This document shows, in pieces, positions 6,826-15,215 of a stretch of DNA of 51,409 bases. Every line of letters starts with the position of its first letter. Position 1 is the stretch's first letter. The notes under the pieces are model-generated. The model had not been told where the DNA came from, did no database searches, and saw only the letters and a list, made by a program, of their open reading frames with translations. This DNA comes from Clostridia bacterium. Lineage in GTDB: Bacteria; Bacillota; Clostridia; Oscillospirales; CAG-272. The translations under genes were made by a program, and so were the position numbers. Location of the stretch: NCBI GenBank assembly GCA_017938885.1, contig JAGBAS010000013.1:1-51409 (forward strand), given 5' to 3'.

Positions 6826-7215
6826 ATGACCGAACGGTATCTGTATGGGACAGCCGTTCCCGTATTGCTGGACGGCGGGCGGCTGGCGGGGCGGGTCGCC
6901 CTGTATCTGTATACCCGCCACGGCTTGCATGTCCATTGGTTCGGCCGCCGAAGGCATCTGTTGACGGCAATCTATGCCCAAAAGCATATGGCACCTCCCT
7001 ATAGCGAGGAGAACGACCGGGTCATCCTGCGGCTCCTGAAGGCCTTTGCACGGGAAAGCCGACATACAGGGGGGATTCTGGCCTTGATTCCCTGCTCCCC
7101 GGCGGCGTGCGGATTTCTTTCACGGGTCGGAAGCGAGCTGAACGAGGACTACACCCTATTGAAAATGCCCGACATGACAAGCCACCCTCTGAGCGGCCTT
7201 GTCCGCAACGAATGA
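6826..7215 (+). CDS. Hypothetical protein, 129 aa, upstream of the MurE-like gene
   Basis: GGAGG at 6815-6819 is well placed for the ATG at 6826; a GTG at 6820 overlaps the SD and is rejected. The protein starts MTERYLYGTAVPVLLDGG and has no signal peptide, membrane segment or cysteine motif. The middle, residues about 25-45, is rich in Arg, His and aromatic residues (HGLHVHWFGRRRH). I do not recognise the family. It ends 16 bases before the MurE-like gene on the same strand, so both are probably co-transcribed and may be linked to envelope synthesis by context only. Confidence 0.7.
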   Translation: MTERYLYGTAVPVLLDGGRLAGRVALYLYTRHGLHVHWFGRRRHLLTAIYAQKHMAPPYSEENDRVILRLLKAFARESRHTGGILALIPCSPAACGFLSRVGSELNEDYTLLKMPDMTSHPLSGLVRNE

Positions 7216-7231
7216 AAAAGGAGACCAGACC

Positions 7232-8761
7232 ATGCGACGACCCCTTCAAGAGGTATTATCCTTTTTGCCCGACGGAGCTCTTCGGGACGGCTCCTGCCCG
7301 GAGCACTATCGGAGTGCTCCCGTTTCGGCTCTGTGCTACGACTCCCGTCTGGCGACGGAAGGAACCATATTCTTCTGCCTAGTCGGCAAGCTACAGGACG
7401 GTCATACCTACGCGGAATCCGCTTACCGAAGAGGCTGCCGCTTCTTTGTAGCTCAGCGGGAGCTGAGGCTTCCCCCCGAGGCGGTGGTTCTGACTGTCCC
7501 CGACACCAGAATCGCACTGGCAGACTGTGCCGCCGCCTTTTACGGTCATCCCGAAAGGGAAATGCGGCTGATCGGACTGACGGGCACCAAGGGAAAGACC
7601 ACCACGGCTCTGCTCATACAGAGTCTTCTGAACCGTGCGGGCATTCCCGCAGGCTACATAGGCACCAACGGAGTGGACTACGCAGACTACCACTTTGACA
7701 CGGTCAATTCCACTCCCGAGAGCGTGGACATCTACCGCCATCTGCGGGGAATGCTGGATGTCGGCATAGAGGTCTGCGCGCTGGAGGTTTCCTCCCAGGC
7801 TCTGTGGATGGGGCGGACACGGGGGCTGTGCTTTGACAGCGTTCTGTTTCTGAACCTTTCCCGCGACCACATCGGAGGGGTCGAGCACCCCACCTTTGCC
7901 CATTACCGGGACAGCAAGCGGCTTCTGTTCACCGATTACCCGGCCCAAGCCTACATCGTCAATGCCGACGATGCCGCCACCGCCTATATGACGGCGGGAA
8001 GCACCTCCTCCGTCCAAGCCTTCAGCACACAGGATCCCTCCGCCTTCTGGTACGCCGAAAGGATCCTTCCCGTCATGGAGGGGGATCGTCCCGGAACCGA
8101 GTTTTCGGCATACCGCGACGGAAAAGCGGTCTGCGAGCCGTGGTTTCTGCCCCTGCCCGGGGAATTCAACGTACAGAACGCGCTGGCGGCTTTGGCGGTG
8201 GTATGCGGACGCTTTGGCGTGGAGCCCTCCCGCGCGCGGCGTTTCCTGGCAGACGTGACCGTAGCCGGCCGCTTTGAGACCATCACGAGCACCGCTCTGC
8301 CCGGCGTAACCTTTGTCATCGACTACGCTCACAACGGTGTCAGTCTGGCCTCCATACTGGACGCGCTGCGCGCCTATACCCCCCGACGGCTGATCTGTCT
8401 GTTCGGCTCGGTAGGAGGCCGCACCAAGGAACGGCGGCGGGATCTGGCCGAGGCGGCGGCTTATCGCTGCGATCTCTGCGTGCTGACCGCCGATAATCCC
8501 GCAAGCGAGCCCGTTTCCGACATCATCCGGGATATCGACCGCGCCTTCCCGCCCGACGGCTGTCCCCGCCTGTGGATACCCGACCGCGAGGAGGCCATCC
8601 GCAAGCTGGTAGACATGGCCGAGGAGGGGGACATCATCCTGCTGGCCGGCAAGGGACACGAGACCTACCAGCTGATCGGAACCACAAGGATCCCGTTTTC
8701 GGAGGCAGAGATCCTGAAGGAGGCCCTTCGTGAGCGAGCACTGGCGGACATACTCGGATAG
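7232..8761 (+). CDS. murE: UDP-N-acetylmuramyl-tripeptide synthetase, MurE family (DNPA variant)
   Basis: A 509-residue Mur ligase. It ATP-dependently adds the third residue to UDP-MurNAc-dipeptide in the cytoplasm. Visible motifs: ATP loop GTKGKTT at 118-124, the NSTPES substrate segment, EVSSQAL, NLSRDHIG, the FNVQNALAAL region, AGRFETI, DYAHN, and the C-terminal GKGHETYQ. The residue-specificity motif reads DNPA at 421-424 instead of DNPR; DNPR marks meso-diaminopimelate-adding enzymes, whereas lysine-adding MurE of some Gram-positives has DNPA (family knowledge). The start was chosen for AAAGGAG 8 bases upstream. It could be the main MurE or a second, specialised copy; the rest of the mur cluster is not in the window. 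Confidence 0.9.
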   Translation: MRRPLQEVLSFLPDGALRDGSCPEHYRSAPVSALCYDSRLATEGTIFFCLVGKLQDGHTYAESAYRRGCRFFVAQRELRLPPEAVVLTVPDTRIALADCAAAFYGHPEREMRLIGLTGTKGKTTTALLIQSLLNRAGIPAGYIGTNGVDYADYHFDTVNSTPESVDIYRHLRGMLDVGIEVCALEVSSQALWMGRTRGLCFDSVLFLNLSRDHIGGVEHPTFAHYRDSKRLLFTDYPAQAYIVNADDAATAYMTAGSTSSVQAFSTQDPSAFWYAERILPVMEGDRPGTEFSAYRDGKAVCEPWFLPLPGEFNVQNALAALAVVCGRFGVEPSRARRFLADVTVAGRFETITSTALPGVTFVIDYAHNGVSLASILDALRAYTPRRLICLFGSVGGRTKERRRDLAEAAAYRCDLCVLTADNPASEPVSDIIRDIDRAFPPDGCPRLWIPDREEAIRKLVDMAEEGDIILLAGKGHETYQLIGTTRIPFSEAEILKEALRERALADILG

Positions 8762-8856
8762 ACCCGCAAGGCTCCGGTAGGCTCATATGGTAGCGTAACA
8801 GGAAAACAAGAGTCTAATGGAAGCGCGGCCGGAACACAAGCGAAGCTATCTGCGGA

Positions 8857-8880
8857 CCGGTGGTGGGACTCTGAACCCCG
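8857..8880 (-). repeat. Partial duplicate of the tRNA-Leu 3' end
   Basis: Fifteen bases at 8857-8871 (CCGGTGGTGGGACTC) are identical to 9018-9032 inside tRNA-Leu, and GAACCC continues the match after one extra base. The fragment is about 160 bases downstream of the tRNA in its own orientation. It looks like a decayed tRNA or an old recombination scar. The rest of 8762-8974 shows only a small hairpin (GCCGAG/CTCGGC near 8881-8897) and no gene. Confidence 0.5.
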
Positions 8881-8974
8881 CCGAGCTTTGCTCGGCATCA
8901 AACTGCACGTACTGAATCTGTATAGGCTCTTTCGTTGGCAGTTTGAAGTGACTTCTCAGACATCTACCGTCATC

Positions 8975-9012
8975 AAAAAAGCAGGACACTCCTACGGAGC
9001 ATCCTGCTTTTT
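8975..9012 (-). terminator. Terminator of tRNA-Leu
   Basis: GCAGGA (8981-8986) pairs with TCCTGC (9002-9007), extended by CTCC/GGAG. Poly-A on the left and poly-T on the right make it usable on either strand; on the minus strand it directly follows the tRNA. Confidence 0.85.
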
Positions 9013-9099
9013 TGGTGCCGGTGGTGGGACTCGAACCCACACGATGTCGCCATCAACGGATTTTGAGTCCGTCACGTCTGCCAATTCCATCACACCGGC
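9013..9099 (-). tRNA. tRNA-Leu (anticodon CAA)
   Basis: Read on the minus strand. The acceptor GCCGGTG pairs with CACCGGC, the discriminator is A and CCA is encoded (9015-9013). The anticodon stem ACGGA/TCCGT closes loop CTCAAAA, giving anticodon CAA. The long variable arm and the T-arm GTGGG-TTCGAGT-CCCAC are canonical for a class II leucine tRNA. It has a promoter at 9133-9161 and a terminator at 8975-9012, so it is a single-gene unit. Confidence 0.97.
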
Positions 9100-9132
9100 G
9101 TTTGTATGCGTTGCCTGCAAGACAACGCATAT

Positions 9133-9161
9133 ATTGTAGCATACATTTGATGAAAAGTCAA
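9133..9161 (-). promoter_or_regulatory. Promoter of tRNA-Leu
   Basis: Minus strand: TTGACT (9161-9156), 17-base spacer, TACAAT (9138-9133). A TGCGTTG/CAACGCA hairpin lies between the promoter and the mature tRNA. The remaining 9162-9306 has no gene and no obvious terminator for the operon that ends at 9307. Confidence 0.8.
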
Positions 9162-9306
9162 GTACTATCGGTATATTTTTGGAAGTTTTCGTTATCATTT
9201 TCCGATTTTCCCCCCTTGACTGCCTGAAAACCGCATCCTCGGCGAAATGGCAGAACACGGCCGCCCGGACAGCCATGGCGGCGGAGACTCCCCAAAATAC
9301 ATCCGC

Positions 9307-10401
9307 TTACAAAATCCCGTGAGGCAGAGTCGGATCCATGGGAGGCTTACGCTCGTAGGACGTGGTCAGCTCCAGATACCCGCCGTTTTTCGCGGCACGT
9401 TCAAAGCCCGTAAGGATCTCCAGCACGTGGAGAGTCTGCTTGTAGGAGGCACGGGGAACGCGGCCCTGCTCCAGAGCCGAGGCCATTTCGGAAAGACCCA
9501 GGGCTCGGGAGTTTTCGGTGTAGTCAAACGCCAGCGGGATCTCCCGTTCGCCGCCCTCGGGGGTGTACATCCAAACGTGGCCGCCGAAGCCGTTGGGGTC
9601 GGGGACGCGGAGGGTACCGTTCGTGCCGTAGATCTCGATGGTGGGCAGGTGGGCCATGTAGACGTCGAAGGAGGTAGTGACCGATCCGATGACCCCCGAC
9701 TCGAATTCCAGCACGCCGTAGTAGGAGGTGGGCACCTCTACGTCGATGACCTCACCGAAATGCTCCTGACAGCCTGCCACTCTCTGCTTCCGGGGGATGG
9801 AGACCATACCACCCAGCCGCTTGACACCGCCCAGGAGATTAACCAGGGCTGTGATGTAGTAGGGACCCATATCCAGCATGGGGCCACCGCCGTACTTGTA
9901 GAAGAACTCAGGGTCGGGATGCCAGCCCTCGGGGCCGCGGCTCATGAGGAAGGCAGTAGCACCCGACACCTCACCGATCGCCCCCTCGTCAATGAGCTTA
10001 CGGCAGGTCTGGATACCCGCGCCCAGGAAGGTATCGGGGGCACCGCCGATCATCAGGCCGCGTTCCTCAGCGATCTTCACCAGCTCTGCGCCCTCCTCCC
10101 AGGAAGCCCCCAGGGGCTTTTCGGAGTAGACGTGCTTCCCCGCCAGCAGAGCCGCCTTGGTGACGGCGTAGTGCTGGTAGGGTCTGGTAAGATTCAGAAC
10201 GATATCCACCTCGGGGTCGGCGAAGAGCTCGTGCATATCCTCGTAGAGCTTGGGGATGTTGTATTCCTTGACCGCATTTTCGGCACGCTCTCGAATGAGA
10301 TCGCAGACGCCGATAACCTCGATGTTTTGGAACAGGGTAGTGATATTCTTCAGATAAATGCCGGAGATGCATCCGACACCGACGATACCGATTTTCTTCA
10401 T
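9307..10401 (-). CDS. Gfo/Idh/MocA-family NAD(P)-dependent sugar dehydrogenase (copy 1)
   Basis: A 364-residue protein. The N-terminal Rossmann motif GIVGVGCISGIYL binds NAD(P), followed by EKPLG (the conserved Lys of the family) near residue 95 and the GGGPMLDMGPYYITAL segment that normally holds the catalytic Asp/His pair; here the second position is Tyr. Members oxidise or reduce a sugar ring or inositol carbon. It is the last gene of the pentose operon and is closely related to the gene immediately upstream (copy 2), which suggests a tandem duplication followed by divergence. The substrate is unknown; the ThuA and xylose genes upstream suggest a plant-derived glycoside or sugar. Confidence 0.88.
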   Translation of the reverse strand: MKKIGIVGVGCISGIYLKNITTLFQNIEVIGVCDLIRERAENAVKEYNIPKLYEDMHELFADPEVDIVLNLTRPYQHYAVTKAALLAGKHVYSEKPLGASWEEGAELVKIAEERGLMIGGAPDTFLGAGIQTCRKLIDEGAIGEVSGATAFLMSRGPEGWHPDPEFFYKYGGGPMLDMGPYYITALVNLLGGVKRLGGMVSIPRKQRVAGCQEHFGEVIDVEVPTSYYGVLEFESGVIGSVTTSFDVYMAHLPTIEIYGTNGTLRVPDPNGFGGHVWMYTPEGGEREIPLAFDYTENSRALGLSEMASALEQGRVPRASYKQTLHVLEILTGFERAAKNGGYLELTTSYERKPPMDPTLPHGIL

Positions 10402-10434
10402 AGTCTTATTCCCTTTTTCGTTAATTGTTGCGGA

Positions 10435-11532
10435 TCAGTCCAGAACACCGTGCGGCAATCCCTGTGCCATGGGGGCTTCTCTCTCGTACTTGGTGGTCAG
10501 CTCCAGATACCCACCCGCCTTAACGGCACGCTCAAAGCCGGTCAGCACCTCCAGGACGTGGAGGGTCTGCTTGTAGGAGGCACGGGGACGGCGGCCGGCC
10601 TTCAGAGCAGATGCCATCTCGGCCAGGCCAAGGGCTCGGGAGTTCTCGGGGTAATCGAAGGCCAGGGGGATCTCGACGTCACCCGTTTCAGGGGTATGGA
10701 GCACCACAGGGCCGCCGAAGCAGTTGGGATCGGGGACGCGCAGAGTTCCCTTGGAGCCGTAAATCTCGATGATGGGGAGCTTGGCGCCCCAAATGTCAAA
10801 GGACATGAGGATGGAAGCAACCGCGCCCGACTCAAACTCCATGGTGCCGTAGTAAGAGGTGGGGACGTCCACGGTGATGATCTCGCCGTTGTGCTCCTTG
10901 CAGGTACAGGTGCGCTCCTTGAAGGGGGTAGCGATCATACCGCCCAGACGCTTGACGCCGCCCAGAAGGTTGACGAGAGCGGTGACGTAGTAGGGGCCCA
11001 TATCCAGCATGGGGCCGCCGCCGTGCTTGTAGTAGAACTCAGGGTCGGGATGCCAGGACTCGTGGCCGTGGCAGGTCATGAAGGCAGTGGCGCCTACGAC
11101 CTCACCGATCGCTCCTTCATCGATGAGCTTGCGGCAGGTCTGGATGCCCGCGCCCATGTAGGTGTCGGGTGCACCCGCGATCCAGAGGCCCTTTTCCTCA
11201 GCCAGTCTTACCAGCTCCACGCCCTCCTCCCAGGTAGCGCCCAGGGGCTTCTCGGAGTAGACGGGCTTGCCCGCCAGCAATGCGGCCTTGGTGACCTCAA
11301 AATGCTCGTAGGGGCGGGTGATGTTGAGCACCACGTCCACCTCGGGGTCGGCGAAGAGCTCGTACATATCGTTATAGAGCTTGGGGATATTGTACTTTTT
11401 CACAGCGTTCTCGGCGCGCTCGCGGATGAGGTCACATACGCCGATGATCTCGATGTCCTTGAAGCGGTTGGTGATGTTTTCCAGATAAATACCCGAAATG
11501 GCGCCTACGCCGACGAAACCGATTCTTGTCAT
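10435..11532 (-). CDS. Gfo/Idh/MocA-family NAD(P)-dependent sugar dehydrogenase (copy 2)
   Basis: A 365-residue paralogue of the downstream gene with the same architecture: Rossmann motif GFVGVGAISGIYL, EKPLG, and GGGPMLDMGPYYVTAL. Large blocks such as ENAVKKYNIPKLY and RASYKQTLHVLE are shared almost exactly with copy 1, while the ligand-facing loops differ (CHGHESWHPDPEF versus SRGPEGWHPDPEF). The ATG at 11532 is used because GGAGG lies just before it; the open frame reaches further but has no ribosome site. The 33-base gap to copy 1 implies co-translation. Two similar enzymes may act sequentially, or form a keto-sugar oxidation/reduction pair (inference). Confidence 0.88.
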   Translation of the reverse strand: MTRIGFVGVGAISGIYLENITNRFKDIEIIGVCDLIRERAENAVKKYNIPKLYNDMYELFADPEVDVVLNITRPYEHFEVTKAALLAGKPVYSEKPLGATWEEGVELVRLAEEKGLWIAGAPDTYMGAGIQTCRKLIDEGAIGEVVGATAFMTCHGHESWHPDPEFYYKHGGGPMLDMGPYYVTALVNLLGGVKRLGGMIATPFKERTCTCKEHNGEIITVDVPTSYYGTMEFESGAVASILMSFDIWGAKLPIIEIYGSKGTLRVPDPNCFGGPVVLHTPETGDVEIPLAFDYPENSRALGLAEMASALKAGRRPRASYKQTLHVLEVLTGFERAVKAGGYLELTTKYEREAPMAQGLPHGVLD

Positions 11533-11585
11533 GGGGAAATCCTCCGTTATTTTATGGTATGGGGTATCGGGGTTACAAACATTGA

Positions 11586-11682
11586 CGTAGAGACCGGAAT
11601 CCCGACGGTCCGCCACCGTTCGGCCCAAAATTTCTTTTGGGATTCAGGATATTTGCGGACCGTCGAGGACGCCGGTCCCTAC
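11586..11682. repeat. Imperfect inverted repeat inside the pentose operon
   Basis: The left arm (11586-11612) and right arm (11655-11682) are imperfect inverted copies sharing GACGGTCCGC and CGTAG-GACCGG cores. A small CCCAAAA/TTTTGGG-type hairpin (11624-11641) sits between them. It occupies the 200-base gap between the ThuA gene and the dehydrogenase pair. It could be a dispersed palindromic repeat that also tunes expression of the downstream genes. Confidence 0.55.
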
Positions 11683-11732
11683 GATTTCTGCGATTCTGTT
11701 GGTATGATGTCCGTGTGACCTTAACCGTCGCG

Positions 11733-12455
11733 TCAGTACATCTTTGCGTTATTCAGATACTTGTCCACGGTCAGTCCATGCTTTTCGTTATACTCCTTGC
11801 CGCCCGCAGCCCAGAGCATACCCCGCTCCATGAGGACGGCGGCGTTGGGGGAATTCACGAACACGTCGTCGTGGTGGCCAAGAGAATTATAGAACACGCG
11901 GCCGACGCCCCAGTACTTCGTCCAAATAACAGGCATATCGATAGGCTTGTTGGAGGCGTGGTAGTAGTTTACCAGGGGGAAGCGGGTGGTGGCCAGCACC
12001 TCCACGGCGGGATCAATGTGCAGGTAGTAATGCTCGCTCTTAACGGTAAAGTCCTCCAGCCCCTCAATGATGGGAGAGGTACCGCGACGGATGTTGACGG
12101 TATATTCCACGCCGTCGCCGCCGGGATGGCTGACCCACTGGCCGCCGGTCATGAACTGCCACTCGGTATCGTTGCGGAAGGAATCGCACATGCCGCCGTG
12201 ACAGCCCGCCAGTCCCACGCCGCGAGCCACGGCCTCGGAGATATTGCGGGAATACTGCCCCTCCATGGTACCGCCCGTCCAGCAGGCGACGATGAGGTCG
12301 TAGGTCAAAAGCTTTTCAAAGTCGGCAAAGCAGGTGTGGTCGTCGTAGATCTCGGCGGAGATGCCATTCTTTTCCAGCATCCCGGCAAAGCGTTTGGAGG
12401 TGAGCTGAGGCTCGTGGCCATCCCAGCCGCCTTGGAAAATGAGGGCTTTTTTCAT
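11733..12455 (-). CDS. ThuA-like domain protein
   Basis: A 240-residue protein with the ThuA / class I glutamine-amidotransferase-like fold: KKALIFQGGWDGHEP at the start, AEIYDDHTCFADFEKL, VGLAGCHGGMCDSF with the Cys-His pair at the position of the amidotransferase elbow, SEHYYLHIDP and PVIWTKYWGVGRVFYNSLGHH near the end. ThuA proteins accompany Gfo/Idh/MocA dehydrogenases in disaccharide and keto-sugar catabolism; some act on keto-glycosides. The start is set by AAAGGAA before the ATG at 12455. Its neighbours on the same strand are xylulokinase and the two dehydrogenases. The exact reaction is not predictable. Confidence 0.85.
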   Translation of the reverse strand: MKKALIFQGGWDGHEPQLTSKRFAGMLEKNGISAEIYDDHTCFADFEKLLTYDLIVACWTGGTMEGQYSRNISEAVARGVGLAGCHGGMCDSFRNDTEWQFMTGGQWVSHPGGDGVEYTVNIRRGTSPIIEGLEDFTVKSEHYYLHIDPAVEVLATTRFPLVNYYHASNKPIDMPVIWTKYWGVGRVFYNSLGHHDDVFVNSPNAAVLMERGMLWAAGGKEYNEKHGLTVDKYLNNAKMY

Positions 12456-12483
12456 GGTTGGATTCCTTTCATTGACGTATTTT

Positions 12484-13902
12484 TCAGAGGGTAATGTCCT
12501 TGAGGGCGGGGTAGAGCCGGCGGTACACGCCATAGCCCTTGTCGTAGGTCTCCTTCAGGGCGGGATCGCACCGCACAGCGAGGGTCTTTTTCACGATGGC
12601 ATCAGCGGCATCGAAAATAGTGGCATACTCACCGCAGGCGGTCATGGCCAGAAGAGCACCGCCCATGGAGGGACCCTGCTCGGTCTCAGTGAGGTAGATA
12701 TCCGCACCGAGGATATTTGCAAGTACGGTCTGCCAGACCTTACTGACCGCGCCGCCGCCGCAGAGGACGGCCTTGTCAATCTTGACGCCGCCCGCCTCCA
12801 CGCAGTCGCGGAGAGCGTAGGTCACGCCCTCCAGGACGGCCAGATCCATGTCCTCGCGGGTGGTGGTAGACGACAGACCGATGAACGCGCCTCTCGCGTT
12901 GACGTCGTTATGAGGGCAGCGCTCGCCCGTCAGGTAGGGCAGGAAGTAGACCCCCGTCTTGCCGTAGTTGGGCTCGGCGGGGTCGCCGTAATTCGTATCC
13001 AGAATATCGCGGATCCACCACTTGTTGCAGGAGGCGGCGGAGAGGATACAGCCCATGAGGTGGAACTTGCCGTTGGAGTGACAGAAGTTGTGGAGGGCGG
13101 TGCCGCACGTGGTATTGAACTCGTCGCAGGGCAGGAAAATGGTGCCGCTGGTACCGAGAGAAATGCTGCAATCGCCGTCGCGCAGGGTGTTGGTGCCCAC
13201 GGCCGCGCCCGCGTTGTCTCCCGCGCCCGCGCAGAGGATGGCATTGGGCAGACCGTACTCGGCCTTCAGCTTGCCCGTAGCCTCGTAGCTCTCAAAAAGG
13301 GTGGGGAGCATATCCACGGTGATCCCGCAGATCTCGCACATCTCAGGGGACCAGCACTTGTTCTGCACGTCCAGCAGGAGCATACCCGCTGCATCGGAGT
13401 ATTCCGAGGAGAATACACCCGTCAGCTTGTAGGCGAGGTAGTCCTTGGGGAGGCAGATCTTCTTGGCTCTTGCAAAGTTTTCGGGCTCGTTCTCCTTGAC
13501 CCAGAGGATCTTGGGAGCGGTAAAGCCGGGGAAGGCGATATTCCCCGTGAGGGCGGGGAGGGTGCCGAGGCTGTTGAGATAAGCGGTCTCCTTGGTGCTC
13601 CGTCCGTCGTTCCAGAGGATGGCGGGGCGGATGACCTCGTCGTGCTCGTCCAGCATGACCAGACCGTGCATCTGGCCTGCGATGCCCACGCCCTTGACCT
13701 CGGTCTCACGGCCCCTGGACAAAGTGACGAGGATCTCCACGGCGGCCTTGTACCAGTCCTCGGGGTTCTGCTCGCTCCAATTGGTATAGGGAGTCGAGAC
13801 GGGGTAGCTGACGCTATGCTCCGCGAGGACGGCACCGTCGCGGTTCAGAAGGATACCCTTGCAGGAGGAGGTACCCAGATCAATACCGATATAGTAATTC
13901 AT
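12484..13902 (-). CDS. xylB: Xylulokinase
   Basis: A 472-residue FGGY-family carbohydrate kinase. The N-terminal phosphate motif IGIDLGTSSCKG, the IAGQMHGLV segment, the catalytic-base region AGAGDNAGAAVG and the C-terminal GGGAVSKVW are all present and match XylB enzymes, which phosphorylate D-xylulose to xylulose 5-phosphate for the pentose phosphate or phosphoketolase route. AGGGAAG precedes the ATG at 13902. It lies with xylose isomerase and two hemicellulase genes in one minus-strand operon, which supports the xylulose assignment over other FGGY substrates. Confidence 0.92.
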   Translation of the reverse strand: MNYYIGIDLGTSSCKGILLNRDGAVLAEHSVSYPVSTPYTNWSEQNPEDWYKAAVEILVTLSRGRETEVKGVGIAGQMHGLVMLDEHDEVIRPAILWNDGRSTKETAYLNSLGTLPALTGNIAFPGFTAPKILWVKENEPENFARAKKICLPKDYLAYKLTGVFSSEYSDAAGMLLLDVQNKCWSPEMCEICGITVDMLPTLFESYEATGKLKAEYGLPNAILCAGAGDNAGAAVGTNTLRDGDCSISLGTSGTIFLPCDEFNTTCGTALHNFCHSNGKFHLMGCILSAASCNKWWIRDILDTNYGDPAEPNYGKTGVYFLPYLTGERCPHNDVNARGAFIGLSSTTTREDMDLAVLEGVTYALRDCVEAGGVKIDKAVLCGGGAVSKVWQTVLANILGADIYLTETEQGPSMGGALLAMTACGEYATIFDAADAIVKKTLAVRCDPALKETYDKGYGVYRRLYPALKDITL

Positions 13903-13915
13903 GGCTTCTTCCCTT

Positions 13916-15187
13916 TCAGTGAAATTCCAACGCCTCCGCGTTGATGCGAGCGGCCGCGTCGTTGCAGTAGAATCTCCAGGTGACGGTGTGGCAACCGTAC
14001 AGGGCGGGGATCGCGGCAGTAGTCTCGGCATAGCCTTCGGCAGGCGCGACAGCCGTCTCGGCGTAGTAACATCCGTCGATGTACAGCTCCACCCGCAGAG
14101 GGGCCGTGGTATTCACCGACAGCCTCATATTGGTCTCGCCGCAGAATTCCAGGTAGCGGAACAGGGCGGTGTCCCCGTTTTGGATCTCGGACAGAACCAG
14201 GTTTTCAGAGGATGCCTCATCCCCCGCGATGCGGACGTGACCGCTCAGCTCACAGGCCAGATTGGCAGGGATATGGGCGGAAGCGGGGATGGAGCTTCCC
14301 GCACCCGAGGAGGTCTGCTTGACCTCGGAGATAGAGCCGTCCTCATTGAAGTAAATCGGCTCCATGCAAACGTGTCGGGAGTTGACGGTGCCGTGGGTGG
14401 AGCGGTGGTAGAAGACGTACCACTGTCCGTCAAAGCATTCCATGGAGCCGTGATTATTCCAGCTGGCAGGATCGCACCCGAAATTGTCGATAACAATGCC
14501 GCCGTACTTGAAGCCATGCATGGGGTGATCCGAAACGGCATAACCCAAAGAAGTGGGACGTCCCTCACCGCTGATGGGATCTCTGTGGCGGTGAGTATCG
14601 GCGAAGAGGAAGTAGTACTTCCCGTTGATCTTCTTGACCGAACTGCCCTCATGGAACTCATGCTCTTCAATGGTCAAGGAAGCCACCACCGAATCCGGCT
14701 CGATCTCTACCATGTTGTCCTTGAGCTTGGCGATCTTGCCCCAGGTGAGCTGGCCCCAGTAGATGTAGGCCTGTCCGTCGTCGTCGATGAAGACGGTGGG
14801 GTCGATGCCCCACACCCCTTGGAGCTGCCCCACATCCGTGAAGGGACCCGTGGGAGACTGGGACTTGGCCACACCGCACCGCCCGTCCGGAACGCAGTAG
14901 TAGAGGTAGTACCAACCGTCGCGGTAGGCGCAGTCGGGAGCGTAGAGGGCACCGCAGTCCTTCGCCCAGGTGGAATCGGCCAGGGAGAAGACCACACCGT
15001 GATCGGTCCAATGGATCAGATCCTCCGAGGAGTAGACGCGGTGGACGTCGCTGCAATAGGTTTGAACCCCCTGAAGATCGAAGGAACCGTACAGGTACAG
15101 TCGGCCGTCTCCCCATGCGTGGGCCTCCACGTCGGGGATGAAAAGGTGACTCTCCAGGAGGGGATTATGAGGGTAATCAAGAGACAT
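13916..15187 (-). CDS. Glycoside hydrolase family 43 protein (beta-xylosidase/arabinofuranosidase-like)
   Basis: A 423-residue protein. The five-bladed propeller of GH43 is indicated by FIPDVEAHAW (catalytic-base Asp19 region), GIDPTVFIDDDGQAYIYWG (pKa-modulating Asp) and EFHEGSSVKKINGKYYF (acid Glu) in the right order. A C-terminal beta-sandwich of about 110 residues (from HVRIAGDEASSEN) looks like a CBM6-type sugar-binding domain. No signal peptide, so it should act on imported oligosaccharides in the cytoplasm. It lies 13 bases from xylulokinase, and GH43 with GH51 and xylA suggests arabinoxylo-oligosaccharide breakdown. Xylosidase versus arabinofuranosidase activity is not decided. Confidence 0.88.
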   Translation of the reverse strand: MSLDYPHNPLLESHLFIPDVEAHAWGDGRLYLYGSFDLQGVQTYCSDVHRVYSSEDLIHWTDHGVVFSLADSTWAKDCGALYAPDCAYRDGWYYLYYCVPDGRCGVAKSQSPTGPFTDVGQLQGVWGIDPTVFIDDDGQAYIYWGQLTWGKIAKLKDNMVEIEPDSVVASLTIEEHEFHEGSSVKKINGKYYFLFADTHRHRDPISGEGRPTSLGYAVSDHPMHGFKYGGIVIDNFGCDPASWNNHGSMECFDGQWYVFYHRSTHGTVNSRHVCMEPIYFNEDGSISEVKQTSSGAGSSIPASAHIPANLACELSGHVRIAGDEASSENLVLSEIQNGDTALFRYLEFCGETNMRLSVNTTAPLRVELYIDGCYYAETAVAPAEGYAETTAAIPALYGCHTVTWRFYCNDAAARINAEALEFH

Positions 15188-15215
15188 AGTGATTGCCTTC
15201 CTTTTTCATTTTGCG

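Noticed and set aside
8857..8880. Prophage attachment site
   Set aside because: No integrase or phage genes are nearby, so only the duplicated tRNA end is reported.
9247..11718. Long plus-strand open frame opposite the dehydrogenases
   Set aside because: It is antisense to two clear Gfo/Idh genes and has no motif or start signal; similar long antisense frames at 15189-18107 and 19568-24097 result from the codon bias of GC-rich genes.
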